A DNA stretch of 64,000 nt from Desulfotalea sp. (lineage in GTDB: Bacteria > Desulfobacterota > Desulfobulbia > Desulfobulbales > Desulfocapsaceae): contig NVXR01000002.1 of NCBI GenBank assembly GCA_002733995.1, positions 124,001-188,000 on the forward strand. The letters run 5' to 3'. This document shows, one piece after another, positions 19,615 to 29,020 of this stretch. The notes under the pieces were generated by a model that was not told the origin of the DNA, searched no databases, and worked only from the letters and a program-made list of their open reading frames with translations. The translations under genes were made by a program, and so were the position numbers. Within the stretch, counting starts at the first letter, position 1. Each line of letters begins with the position of its first letter.

Positions 19615-19618
19615 CTAG

Positions 19619-19641
19619 GCGACAAATTTCTGTCGCTTTTC
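19619..19641 (+). terminator. Terminator-like hairpin in the lysS leader
   Basis: GCGACA and TGTCGC form a perfect six-pair stem around AATTTC, followed by TTTTCTT. It sits about 40 bases before the lysS start. It could end readthrough from the NUDIX gene or act as an attenuator. Confidence 0.5.
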
Positions 19642-19678
19642 TTATAGACTTACACCACAACCCCAAGAGCATTGGATC

Positions 19679-21184
19679 ATGACTGAAGAAAACCAAACCC
19701 TCGCACAACGAAGAGAAAAAGCGGAATCCTTGGCAGCACTCGGAGTCAACCTCTACAGCAACGGCTTCAAACCAGCCCACGCAATCAAAGAGCTTCTCCC
19801 AAAAGGTGAAGGCTTAGGCCCCCAAGAAAAAGAAGAAGGAGAACCACTCTATTCTGTGGCTGGTAGAATCATGGCCATGCGTAAGTTTGGCAAAGCCGCC
19901 TTCTGTAGCATTACCGATAAGAGCGGTCAAATTCAGCTCTACATTAAAAAAGATATCGTCGGTGACGAGCTTTTTGAAAACTTTAAAAAATGGGATATCG
20001 GTGACATCGTAGGCATTGAGGGCATACTTTTTAAAACAAAGGTAGGCGAACTCTCTGTGCAGGCCAGATCAATTGTAATGATCTCAAAATCATTGCGCCC
20101 TCTCCCGGACAAATGGCATGGACTGAGCGATGTGGAAACCCGATATCGTCAGCGATACGTCGACCTCATTGTCACCCCGGCAAGCCGTGAAACCTTTAAG
20201 AAACGCGTAGAGATTATCCGCCTTATCCGTGAATACCTCAATGGTCGTGACTACATGGAGGTGGAAACTCCAATGATGCAACCAATCCCTGGAGGGGCTA
20301 CCGCAAAACCATTCAAGACCTATCACAACGCGCTGAATATGGATCTGTACCTGCGCATTGCACCAGAACTCTATCTTAAGCGTCTTTTAGTTGGTGGCTT
20401 TGAAAGAGTTTTTGAAATCAACCGCAATTTCAGAAACGAAGGCCTGTCCACCAGACATAATCCTGAGTTTACCATGCTTGAGTTCTACCAGGCATACGCT
20501 ACCTACGAGGACATGATCGAACTTACCGAAGATATGATCTCCTCGATCTGCGAGAAAGTGAACGGTTCCATGAAAATCATCTACCAGGGTACCGAGGTCG
20601 ATCTCTCCCCTCCGTGGACCAGACTCACCATGGATGAGTCACTCGTTCAGGTGGCAGGGATTGACGCCGAACTCTTAAAAGATGGAGATAAGGTACTAGC
20701 ACTTGCTAAAGAGAAAGGTATCAAGCTTGATCCCCAGGCTGGTCCTGGCAAGGCAAAATCCGAACTGTTTGAGCTGCTGGTAGAGGAAAAACTGATAAAC
20801 CCGACGTTCATTACCGGTTACCCCACTGAAATTTCTCCCCTTGCGAGAAGAAATGAGGACAATCCAGAGGTCACTGATCGTTTTGAGCTGTTTATCACCG
20901 GACGTGAACTGGCGAATGCCTTCAGCGAGCTCAATGATCCCGTGGATCAGCTACAGCGTTTTGAAAAGCAGATTGCAGACCGTGGCGATGACGATGAAAT
21001 CCATCCTGAACTTGACTATGACTATGTCCGCGCTCTGGAATACGGCATGCCATCAGCCGCAGGGGAAGGTATCGGTATTGATCGTCTGGTCATGCTACTT
21101 ACCGATGCACCGTCAATCAGAGACGTTATCCTCTTTCCCCACCTGAAAGCAGAGGTGAGACACCAGCAGAACAACGAAGAATAG
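19679..21184 (+). CDS. lysS: Lysyl-tRNA synthetase, class II
   Basis: Charges tRNA-Lys. The 501-residue chain has an N-terminal OB-fold anticodon-binding domain (about 60-160) and a class II catalytic core. Motif 1 is around EVETPMMQPIPGGATAKPF, motif 2 is FRNEGLSTRHNPEFTMLEFY, and motif 3 is GEGIGIDRLVMLLT near the C terminus. The ribosome binding site is weak. It is followed after 33 bases by lolC, so lysS-lolC-lolD probably form one unit. Confidence 0.96.
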   Translation: MTEENQTLAQRREKAESLAALGVNLYSNGFKPAHAIKELLPKGEGLGPQEKEEGEPLYSVAGRIMAMRKFGKAAFCSITDKSGQIQLYIKKDIVGDELFENFKKWDIGDIVGIEGILFKTKVGELSVQARSIVMISKSLRPLPDKWHGLSDVETRYRQRYVDLIVTPASRETFKKRVEIIRLIREYLNGRDYMEVETPMMQPIPGGATAKPFKTYHNALNMDLYLRIAPELYLKRLLVGGFERVFEINRNFRNEGLSTRHNPEFTMLEFYQAYATYEDMIELTEDMISSICEKVNGSMKIIYQGTEVDLSPPWTRLTMDESLVQVAGIDAELLKDGDKVLALAKEKGIKLDPQAGPGKAKSELFELLVEEKLINPTFITGYPTEISPLARRNEDNPEVTDRFELFITGRELANAFSELNDPVDQLQRFEKQIADRGDDDEIHPELDYDYVRALEYGMPSAAGEGIGIDRLVMLLTDAPSIRDVILFPHLKAEVRHQQNNEE

Positions 21185-21217
21185 GCACTTCCTACTCCAC
21201 TACCAAAAGAGCTGATA

Positions 21218-22444
21218 ATGTTTGAATGGTTTGTTGGCATGAGATATCTCAGAGCCAAACATAAACATGGATTTATATCCTTGATCTCCCTGATTTCTGT
21301 TGCAGGCATAACTGTCGGGGTAATCGCCCTGATTGTTGTGCTTGCTGTGTACTCAGGTTTTACTACGGGACTTAGAGATCAGATACTGGGTGTGAATTCA
21401 CACATTATCGTCCAAAGGTTTGGTGGAGCAATCCACAATTACCAACTGGAAAGAGATCGTATTCTCACGGTTAAAAATGTTACAGGAGCCACCCCCTACC
21501 TCTACACCCAGACTCTTCTCAGTGGTACACATGGCGGTAGCGGAGTCGTCCTTCGTGGAATTGACCCGGAAACGGCGGCAAGGGTCGTCGGTTTAGGCAA
21601 ACAGATGATTAGCGGCAGCATCCAGGATCTTGATCAGGATGCTGCAAGCCGTGTACCCAACATCATTCTTGGCAAGAATCTGGCAGGAAATCTGCGAGTG
21701 GGCCAAGGAGATAAGCTTCGTCTTATCTCCCCATCCGGCCCCCTCACCCCCATGGGAGTCATTCCAAAGATCACCACCTGTAGGGTTTCCGGAATTTTTG
21801 AAACCGGAATGTATGAGTACGACTCTACCCTTGCGTATATGGCTCTTACCAATGTTCAAACCTTTTTAGGCGTTGGAGACATTGCCCACGGTATTGAAGT
21901 AAAGGTAAAAGAGAAATATCTTGACCGAGCGGATGAAATTGCAGCACAGATAACCAAGAAATTGGGACATGGCTTCATAGCTAAAGATTGGATGCGGATG
22001 AACAGCAACCTTTTCGCCGCCTTTAAACTCGAAAAAATCGGCATGTTCATAGCAATGACCCTCATCATCCTGGTGGCCGCCCTAAACATTATCAGTGCCC
22101 TGATAATGGTGGTCATGGAAAAGAGTAAAGATATCGCCATCCTCAAATCCATGGGTGCCAGCTCCTCGTCTATCATGGGAATTTTCTTTCTCCAAGGGAC
22201 GGTTATAGCCTTTGCAGGTACAGCCCTTGGCGTTGTAGGTGGCCTTGGTCTCTGTGAACTACTCTCCCGCTACCAGTTTATCGAGCTCCCTTCAAACGTC
22301 TATCCCATGACCACTCTTCCAATTAGAGTACTGCCAATGGATGTGACAATTGTAGCGGTCAGTTCCATCGTCATAACACTCCTTGCGACACTCTACCCAT
22401 CCTGGAAAGCCGCAAGCGTACAACCCGCTGAGGTGCTTTCCTGA
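21218..22444 (+). CDS. lolC: Lipoprotein-releasing ABC transporter permease (LolC/LolE/LolF type)
   Basis: Inner-membrane permease of the Lol system, which extracts outer-membrane lipoproteins from the inner membrane for LolA. The 408 residues show one N-terminal membrane segment (about 22-45), a large periplasmic domain (about 46-265) and three C-terminal segments with the FtsX-type core. The N terminus EWFVGMRYLRAKHKHGFISL is typical. Only one permease gene is present and it is followed directly by the ATPase gene. The working transporter may therefore be a LolF-type homodimer rather than a LolC-LolE pair, which is an inference. Confidence 0.93.
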   Translation: MFEWFVGMRYLRAKHKHGFISLISLISVAGITVGVIALIVVLAVYSGFTTGLRDQILGVNSHIIVQRFGGAIHNYQLERDRILTVKNVTGATPYLYTQTLLSGTHGGSGVVLRGIDPETAARVVGLGKQMISGSIQDLDQDAASRVPNIILGKNLAGNLRVGQGDKLRLISPSGPLTPMGVIPKITTCRVSGIFETGMYEYDSTLAYMALTNVQTFLGVGDIAHGIEVKVKEKYLDRADEIAAQITKKLGHGFIAKDWMRMNSNLFAAFKLEKIGMFIAMTLIILVAALNIISALIMVVMEKSKDIAILKSMGASSSSIMGIFFLQGTVIAFAGTALGVVGGLGLCELLSRYQFIELPSNVYPMTTLPIRVLPMDVTIVAVSSIVITLLATLYPSWKAASVQPAEVLS

Positions 22445-23127
22445 TGCCACTGTTTCACGCCGCTAATATTACCAAAGAGTACCAGGCCGGCACCAAGAAG
22501 ATTACGGTACTCAACGGAGTTGATCTGACCATTGAACCCTCAGAAATGACCGCAATTATAGGTGCCTCCGGATCAGGCAAGACCACTCTTTTGCAGATTC
22601 TCGGGACACTGGACACCCCCAGCAGTGGTGATCTGTACTTTAAAGACGCCCCCCTGCAACTACAAAACCAGAAGCAACTCGCCGCTTTTCGTAACAAAAG
22701 CATCGGCTTTATCTTCCAATTCCACCACCTTCTTCCTGACTTTACCGCCCTTGAAAATGTTATGATGCCAGCTCTTATAGCCGGTAAAAAGAAACATGAG
22801 ATTTACGACAAGGCTATAAGTCTCCTTGAGCAGGTAGAACTTGGCCATCGTCATCAGCATAAGGTCGCAGAGTTATCCGGAGGCGAGCAACAAAGAGCCG
22901 CTCTGGCCCGTGCCCTTGTGATGGATCCGGCAATACTGCTCGCCGATGAACCAACGGGTAATCTTGACACCCGATCCGGAGATATTGTCTTTTCTCTTTT
23001 GCAACATCTCTGCCGCAAGCACAACCTTGCAACTATCATGGTTACCCATAACAGAAAACTAGCAAGCCAAATGGACCACTGCAGGCTACTGCGCGATGGT
23101 ATCCTCCTTGCCGATGAGCAATCGTAG
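22444..23127 (+). CDS. lolD: Lipoprotein-releasing ABC transporter ATPase LolD
   Basis: Drives lipoprotein release by the LolC-type permease. Walker A GASGSGKTT lies at 40-48, the signature is LSGGEQQRAALARAL, and Walker B is ILLADEPTGNLD. The 227-residue length is typical of LolD/MacB-type ATPases. Its ATG overlaps the TGA stop of lolC, indicating translational coupling. Confidence 0.94.
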   Translation: MPLFHAANITKEYQAGTKKITVLNGVDLTIEPSEMTAIIGASGSGKTTLLQILGTLDTPSSGDLYFKDAPLQLQNQKQLAAFRNKSIGFIFQFHHLLPDFTALENVMMPALIAGKKKHEIYDKAISLLEQVELGHRHQHKVAELSGGEQQRAALARALVMDPAILLADEPTGNLDTRSGDIVFSLLQHLCRKHNLATIMVTHNRKLASQMDHCRLLRDGILLADEQS

Positions 23128-23846
23128 GTAAGAGTTTGTACCTTACAGATTACATTGACGTACAATACCCACTATTCAACTTCACAGCAGTTGCACATTA
23201 TTCTAGGTTGAATACGCCCCATCTGTATGTTGTAATTGCTGGCCCACTACAGTGAATCTTTCAGCACTACAGGTTACCCTTCCCCCATCCGCTCTTAAGG
23301 CGGGGCTCGCCAACACCTTTATTTGTGGCATCGTTTACGTCTTTTCCAGCCACTCCAGCCCCGCGATTTCCTCCATATTCGACTTGCAAACAATAGCTTT
23401 TACGTTCCTCTAGGGAGGTGAACTAGACAAAGTGTAGAATCAGGTACCACCATGGAAATCGATGCCAGAATCCTCCGCTGGCACCTGGGGTCAAAAGGAC
23501 ACTACATTTGAGATTTACAGGATTTTTGACCAAATTGTTGTGCATGATTACCAGTAATTATTGTTTCAATTTAATTTATCTTAAGTTTTTCAAATATTTG
23601 CTATAAATTTTAGAGAAAGGAGGTATTACTACTACCTCTCGCTCTCTTTGAACAAATAAGATGTAAAGATTTCAGCTTTGCTGTGCGATTGCAACACTTA
23701 TGCCACGCGAGAGCCTGCTGACAAAGTGTAAAAATTAAGTCAAAGCATATTGCCCCAGAAATAGGTCAAAACCATAGGATGGCAAATGATGCTATCCCGC
23801 CGGTAATTAACAGAAGAATGATAGCCCTTCACCTTTAAAATAATTT
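23128..23846 (+). other. Long intergenic region with possible mobile-element debris
   Basis: About 720 bases with no supported gene. Features seen: GACAAAGTGTA occurs twice (near 23425 and 23718), each followed within 80 bases by a GGTCAAAA motif, an arrangement that recalls IS21-family ends. GCGGGGCT (near 23302) and AGCCCCGC (near 23356) are inverted. A bulged hairpin at about 23613-23648 (GAGGTA / TACCTC core) precedes the sensor kinase gene. No transposase remnant was recognised. Confidence 0.35.
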
Positions 23847-26800
23847 ATGCGCTCTCCTCCGTCTGATACAAGTCCTCCAAGTGCCCCCCTGCCGCCATCG
23901 GGCTCTATTGGCATCATTGTTAACATTGGCATTGTTGTCACCGGGGTTCTCTTTACTGCGATGTCCATCATCGCCCTTTTTGGATTCTATAGTTTTCAAG
24001 AAGTGTTACATGAATTTTCAGAAAAGACCTTTCCGATAACAATGCAGGAGGCACAACTTTCTATTTTGATGGGCCAACTGGCACAACAGACGAATCTTCT
24101 ACAAAGTGCCGATTCACAGCAAGAAAGACACGCTGCCTTTAACAATATCAGCTCACAATTCAACCGGATAATATCGTTTAGTTCTTCCGGTACCAGTTCA
24201 TTACAGATCAACCAACAGGGCAAATTAGAGTGCATCAAACAGTCCGTCACAACCCTTAATAATTTGATATCAAAAAGAATTACGGCAAAACAGGATCTAC
24301 ATGCAGCAAACACCATACTGCTTGTTCACATCACCTGGATACACAAAAAGCTAGAGGCACTACTTGCCACCCAACCGCCCCCCAAAACTCGTGAGACAAT
24401 CAAAGTATTTGAAGAGCTGGCCTTTGACCTGCTCATTCGAAATCTCCGAACAAGATCACCAGCAAACCTGTTACGACTCAAGAAAGAATCACTCGTTATC
24501 GCAGATCTCATTGAGCAGATGCAAGAAGCGACGATGATACTACCATCCGGTATGCAAATTTTACCACAGTCTCTTGTTCGCGAGCTCAATCAGTTGGTTT
24601 TTGGTGAAAAGGGCACACTTTTTGTAGAAAAGAAATCCATCGTAATTACTAATAATTGCACTCAACAAACGGTGTTGATTCATAGCCTGTTGCAAAACAA
24701 AGGCAACTCCAGTGTGTCATACTTCTTTGACCTCACAACCTCGGTTGCAAACGACTCAATGCTTCTTTCTGAGAGGGTGTATCGGCAAATCCGTATCCTT
24801 TCAGTTCTCTTTATTTTGTCTCTATTTCTTGCTATCGGATCCTTTTTTTACTTCCAGCGCTTCCTCATCAAGAGGTTAACACATCTCAACACAACTGTTC
24901 TTGCCATGGTGGCCGGAGAGAATCTACAGATTGAAGAAACAGGCAACGATGAGATAACCGCAATTGCTAATTCTATAAATTATTTTTCAGCAGAGCTCCA
25001 CAAAGCAAAAAGTATTGCGGAAAAATCAGCAGAACAGAAAGCGGATTTCCTAGCGCACATGAGCCATGAAATCCGCACACCGCTTAATGCCATTCTAGGT
25101 TTTTCTGATCTTGCACTCAAGACGAACAGCCCTACAGAGCACCTTGATTTTTTGAATAAAATCAATCGTGCTTCCCATTTATTACTCGGTATTATTAACT
25201 CAATACTAGATATATCTAAAATAGAAGCTGGCAAATTCACCTTTGATAATGTTGAATTTGATTTAAGAAACCTGCTGGAAGATTTGTCTTCAATCATCAG
25301 TTTGAAGTGCGAAGAATCCGGGCTGCATTTTTACTACAACATCGAACCTGGCACCCCCTATAAACTCATGGGTGATCCACTTCGCCTGACTCAAATCTTA
25401 ACAAATCTTGTAACTAACGCCTTCAAATTCACCGAAGAAGGCAATATCATCGTTCACATTTCTGCCCCAAAGAAAGAGTCCAACTGGAATAACAAAACCA
25501 GCCTCCTCTTTTCAGTGCAAGACACGGGTGAAGGAATTCCCCCAGAACAGGCTCAACACCTCTTTCAACCTTTTACCCAAGCTGACAACTCAATCACCAG
25601 GAAATACGGAGGCACAGGCCTCGGCCTTGCCATATGTAAAAACCTGGTAGAAATGATGGGTGGAGACATCTGGCTGAAAAACAATGAGCTTAAAGGCAGT
25701 ACATTTTCATTTACTAGCCCCTTTGAACTCCCGGCCCCCAGTTCTTTCTATGTCGCACCCGAAGAGCTACAAGGACTATCCGCCGTTGTCATGTCTAGAA
25801 GCCCACAATCGGCAACCGAGCTATCTATTCAGCTGGATCATTTTGGTTTTACAATTTTCCAAACCCTTTCAATCGATGAGATTCTAGCTAGAATCCAGCA
25901 AAATAATGACAAATTAGAGCCAACGGACAAAGAGATTTTTTTTATAGATTGTGAAGATTTATCTTTTCAATGGCAGGAGGCCATAAAGTCAATAAAAAGC
26001 ACAATGACCGCTGGGAACATATCACCGCTCATTCTCACGGGTCCCCAACGACTATCAACACATTTCCATGCCCAGCACAGACAGGTCTCAGACTATTTTT
26101 TGATAACCCCGATCACACCCGCAAGACTCCTCGATGCTGTGACCTCAGTTCTCAACATTGACAACCCTCACTGCTTGCAAAACCAATCCGTAAGGCCTAT
26201 GAGAAAAGAGATATTCAGTAAAACCTATGCAAATGCGACCATACTTCTAGTTGAAGACAATGATATTAATAGTCAGATTGCCTCAGCCTACCTAAAATCA
26301 CGTAATCTTGCAGTGATCACTGCTCACAATGGCGCCGAAGCCCTTGAGATACTTCTTGGCACCAATGGCCCATTGATTAATGCTATTCTCATGGATATTC
26401 AAATGCCAGTGATGGACGGTTACACCGCAACTAAGGCTATCAGAGCATTTAGCTCACCACTAGCCAACATACCTATTGTGGCCCTTACCGCCCATGCCAT
26501 GCCTGAAGAACGTGAAAAATGTTTATCTGCAGGAATGAATGCATATATTACCAAACCAATCAACGCAGACGACCTCTTTCAAACCCTGGAAGAACTCATA
26601 AACGACCATATCGGCAAGCAACAAAATCAGACAATAACCAGTGCCAACTTACTCGCAAACCTGCCTGTAAAGAATTCGAGCCTCAACATGAAAACAGGAC
26701 TTGCTCAGGTAATGAGTGACCCAGCCCTTTATATGGATCTGCTCAAATCCTTTGTGAAAAAGTATAAGAGCTGGCCCGAAAACATACTAATTGCACTCAA

Positions 26801-27263
26801 AAATAACGAATTAAAGGAGTGCCGTCATCTCGTACATTCACTCAAAGGTGTGAGTGGCAATCTCGGCATGGAAAAACTTTTCTCCATCAGCACACGTCTC
26901 GAAATACATATCAGGAATAATGAAATAGAGGCAACAAGACAACTCTTGGCTGAGTTGCAGATAGAGACTAAGGTCGTTTGTGATTTCCTCAAGGACTGGC
27001 TCGATGAAAACAAAGATAACCAATGGCAGTCCCAGGAATCTACTAACAAATTAAGCAGTTACAGTTGCAACATTGAGGACTTAACGAAGTCACTCACCCT
27101 TTCCTTAAATAACAATAGCTCTAAAGCACTTAAACAAATACAATTACTCAGGTCTCAGTTGGGAGAGGAAGAATCGTCTTTATTGAATAAAGTCGAAGAA
27201 CATGCAAAAAACCTCGATTTCAGTAAGGCCCAAACCCTGTTAACCCAGTGGAAAAACCAATAA
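23847..27263 (+). CDS. Hybrid sensor histidine kinase (BarA/GacS-like architecture)
   Basis: Membrane sensor of 1,138 residues with an internal phosphorelay. Order: membrane segment (about 22-48), periplasmic domain (about 50-310), second membrane segment (about 314-337), HAMP (about 338-390), HisKA with His407 in AHMSHEIRTPLN, and HATPase with NLVTNAFKF, DTGEGIPP and GGTGLGLAI. Next comes a receiver-like region without a recognisable phospho-acceptor site (about 640-770), a true receiver (LLVEDN, Asp850 in MDIQMPVMDG) and an Hpt domain (His997 in HLVHSLKG). The periplasmic region gives no clue to the signal. Lack of a clear ribosome binding site makes the start uncertain. The next gene, a receiver protein, is a plausible output partner. 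Confidence 0.93.
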   Translation: MRSPPSDTSPPSAPLPPSGSIGIIVNIGIVVTGVLFTAMSIIALFGFYSFQEVLHEFSEKTFPITMQEAQLSILMGQLAQQTNLLQSADSQQERHAAFNNISSQFNRIISFSSSGTSSLQINQQGKLECIKQSVTTLNNLISKRITAKQDLHAANTILLVHITWIHKKLEALLATQPPPKTRETIKVFEELAFDLLIRNLRTRSPANLLRLKKESLVIADLIEQMQEATMILPSGMQILPQSLVRELNQLVFGEKGTLFVEKKSIVITNNCTQQTVLIHSLLQNKGNSSVSYFFDLTTSVANDSMLLSERVYRQIRILSVLFILSLFLAIGSFFYFQRFLIKRLTHLNTTVLAMVAGENLQIEETGNDEITAIANSINYFSAELHKAKSIAEKSAEQKADFLAHMSHEIRTPLNAILGFSDLALKTNSPTEHLDFLNKINRASHLLLGIINSILDISKIEAGKFTFDNVEFDLRNLLEDLSSIISLKCEESGLHFYYNIEPGTPYKLMGDPLRLTQILTNLVTNAFKFTEEGNIIVHISAPKKESNWNNKTSLLFSVQDTGEGIPPEQAQHLFQPFTQADNSITRKYGGTGLGLAICKNLVEMMGGDIWLKNNELKGSTFSFTSPFELPAPSSFYVAPEELQGLSAVVMSRSPQSATELSIQLDHFGFTIFQTLSIDEILARIQQNNDKLEPTDKEIFFIDCEDLSFQWQEAIKSIKSTMTAGNISPLILTGPQRLSTHFHAQHRQVSDYFLITPITPARLLDAVTSVLNIDNPHCLQNQSVRPMRKEIFSKTYANATILLVEDNDINSQIASAYLKSRNLAVITAHNGAEALEILLGTNGPLINAILMDIQMPVMDGYTATKAIRAFSSPLANIPIVALTAHAMPEEREKCLSAGMNAYITKPINADDLFQTLEELINDHIGKQQNQTITSANLLANLPVKNSSLNMKTGLAQVMSDPALYMDLLKSFVKKYKSWPENILIALKNNELKECRHLVHSLKGVSGNLGMEKLFSISTRLEIHIRNNEIEATRQLLAELQIETKVVCDFLKDWLDENKDNQWQSQESTNKLSSYSCNIEDLTKSLTLSLNNNSSKALKQIQLLRSQLGEEESSLLNKVEEHAKNLDFSKAQTLLTQWKNQ

Positions 27264-27401
27264 GTTGAAGATCTAATACTATTAACTGCTTATTACGTCT
27301 CTAAACACTACACAAAAGAATAGATAACTGTAGTATATACGCTTTTAAATGCATTCAGTCAGGGTGCTTATGAAATATTTTGGCCAAGAGGTTTGTCACT
27401 C

Positions 27402-28403
27402 ATGCACAATGAAAATACGAACACAATACTCATAATCGATGACTCAACTGAACATATAAAGATTCTCATCGCTTTACTCGAAGATTTGTATGATGTGTAT
27501 TTTGCTAAAAGTGGCAAAGAGGGTCTAGAAATCCTCTCTTCGATCTGTCCCGACATTATTCTTCTCGACATATTGATGCCCGAAATAGACGGTTTTGAAG
27601 TGTGCAGACGAATTAAAAATGAACCTAAGTGGCAAGAAACACCAATCATCTTCATCTCAGCTCAAGGGGCGGATGAAGATGAAACAAAAGGCTTGGAGAT
27701 GGGCGCAATTGACTACATCACCAAACCTTTCAGCCCCGCAATAGTCCGAGCAAGGATAAACAACCACCTGCAACTACGAACCGCTATGCAAGAGCTGAAG
27801 CACCTTTACAGTTTAGCTCTTGACGCAAACCCCATCACAGGCCTCCCCGGCAACAACTCCATTACCCGTTACATTGAAAACATGGTGATTTCCCGTGAAA
27901 AGGCCTGTGTTATCTATACCGATATTGACAATTTCAAAGCCTACAACGACAAGTACGGTTTCGCGAGAGGTGATGAGGTTATTGATTTCACCTCAACAAT
28001 TATACAAACCACGGTGAGTTCTTCCCCCTGTCCCGATGCATTTGTCGGCCATGTTGGAGGTGATGATTTCATCCTTGTTATCCCCTCAAAATATGGTTAC
28101 GAAGTGCCGGAAGAAATCATCAGACGTTTTGACAAAGGCATCGTTCAATTTTACAATCAACAGGACGCTAAGCTACGCTATATAGAATCAAAAAATCGTC
28201 AGGGAAAGCCACAAATCTATCCAATCATGAGCCTTTCTATCGCCGGAATTGATCTTGGAAACAGAAGCTATTCCACCTATTTGGAAGTCAACGATGCCTG
28301 TGCTGAAATGAAGAAGAAAGCTAAGGAGTCCCCTGGAAGCACTCTCTGCTTTGACAGACGTAAGATTTCAAAAGCCCTGTTAAATTCTGCAAACAGGCCA
28401 TGA
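27402..28403 (+). CDS. Response regulator with receiver and GGDEF-like (GGDDF) domain
   Basis: The receiver domain carries the acidic pair IIDDS and the phospho-acceptor Asp in LLDILMP (residue 56 from this start). A short helical linker leads into a GGDEF-superfamily domain with the ITGLPGN opening and TDIDNFKAYNDKYG. The signature is GGDDF rather than GGDEF and no RxxD inhibitory site is seen, so cyclase activity is uncertain. It may bind c-di-GMP or GTP, or be a weak enzyme. A TTG start three codons upstream is also possible; AGAGG lies 11 bases before this ATG. It follows the hybrid kinase by about 140 bases. Confidence 0.85.
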   Translation: MHNENTNTILIIDDSTEHIKILIALLEDLYDVYFAKSGKEGLEILSSICPDIILLDILMPEIDGFEVCRRIKNEPKWQETPIIFISAQGADEDETKGLEMGAIDYITKPFSPAIVRARINNHLQLRTAMQELKHLYSLALDANPITGLPGNNSITRYIENMVISREKACVIYTDIDNFKAYNDKYGFARGDEVIDFTSTIIQTTVSSSPCPDAFVGHVGGDDFILVIPSKYGYEVPEEIIRRFDKGIVQFYNQQDAKLRYIESKNRQGKPQIYPIMSLSIAGIDLGNRSYSTYLEVNDACAEMKKKAKESPGSTLCFDRRKISKALLNSANRP

Positions 28404-29020
28404 GCCAACACTTGCACTTCAGCGCAATAATTCTCGCAGCGGGCTCATCCTCTCGTATGGGCACCCCCAAACAGCTTCTCCAGGTCGACGGACTATGCAT
28501 GCTCGATCTGGTCATACAGACCGCACTGCAGGCAGTAATTGGCCCACCAGTTGTTGTACTAGGTGCAAACGCCAGTCAAATAGAGGCAACATCAACCCAG
28601 CTCTACCGTTGCAGTGTTGTACATAACCACAACTACCGCTCAGGATTATCCACATCACTCAAAGCGGGTATCAAATCATCACCAGTTCAAACCAATGCCT
28701 ACATATTCATGCTCGCCGATTTACCCCTTGTCAGTGGAACCCTTCTGCGTAAAATGATAGAGGAATTTGTAAAAACAGAGGCGGATATCCTCTATCCCGA
28801 ATATCAGGGACAAAGAGGCAACCCCGTTATTATAACGTCAAAATTACGTAATAGGCTCCTTAAGGCCAAGGGGGATACCGGGGCAAAATTCCTCTTGGCG
28901 GACACCAACTTAGCAATAGTTGCCTATCCGGTAACAACCAGAGCTGTAATCACTGACATTGATACCCCAGAAGATTTCGACAATCTTTGCAACCGCTCGT
29001 TATTTTACAAAGGCCGGTGA
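28400..29020 (+). CDS. MocA-like molybdenum cofactor nucleotidyltransferase
   Basis: MobA-like NTP transferase fold of 206 residues. The N-terminal nucleotide-binding loop is AIILAAGSSSRMGTPKQLL, followed by the metal-binding segment FMLADLPLVS and the later RGNPVII. This pattern fits MocA (CTP:molybdopterin cytidylyltransferase) and relatives better than GTP-specific MobA. The ATG overlaps the stop of the upstream receiver gene (ATGA). The 3' end overlaps the convergent asmA gene by 21 bases. The exact nucleotide and acceptor are not provable from sequence. Confidence 0.8.
   Translation: MSQHLHFSAIILAAGSSSRMGTPKQLLQVDGLCMLDLVIQTALQAVIGPPVVVLGANASQIEATSTQLYRCSVVHNHNYRSGLSTSLKAGIKSSPVQTNAYIFMLADLPLVSGTLLRKMIEEFVKTEADILYPEYQGQRGNPVIITSKLRNRLLKAKGDTGAKFLLADTNLAIVAYPVTTRAVITDIDTPEDFDNLCNRSLFYKGR

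Larger units (their letters stand above)
19303..19678 (+). other. Long lysS leader region
   Basis: This 376-base gap holds a candidate promoter, a copy of the dispersed repeat and a terminator-like hairpin, each listed separately. No coding region is supported. Confidence 0.5.
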
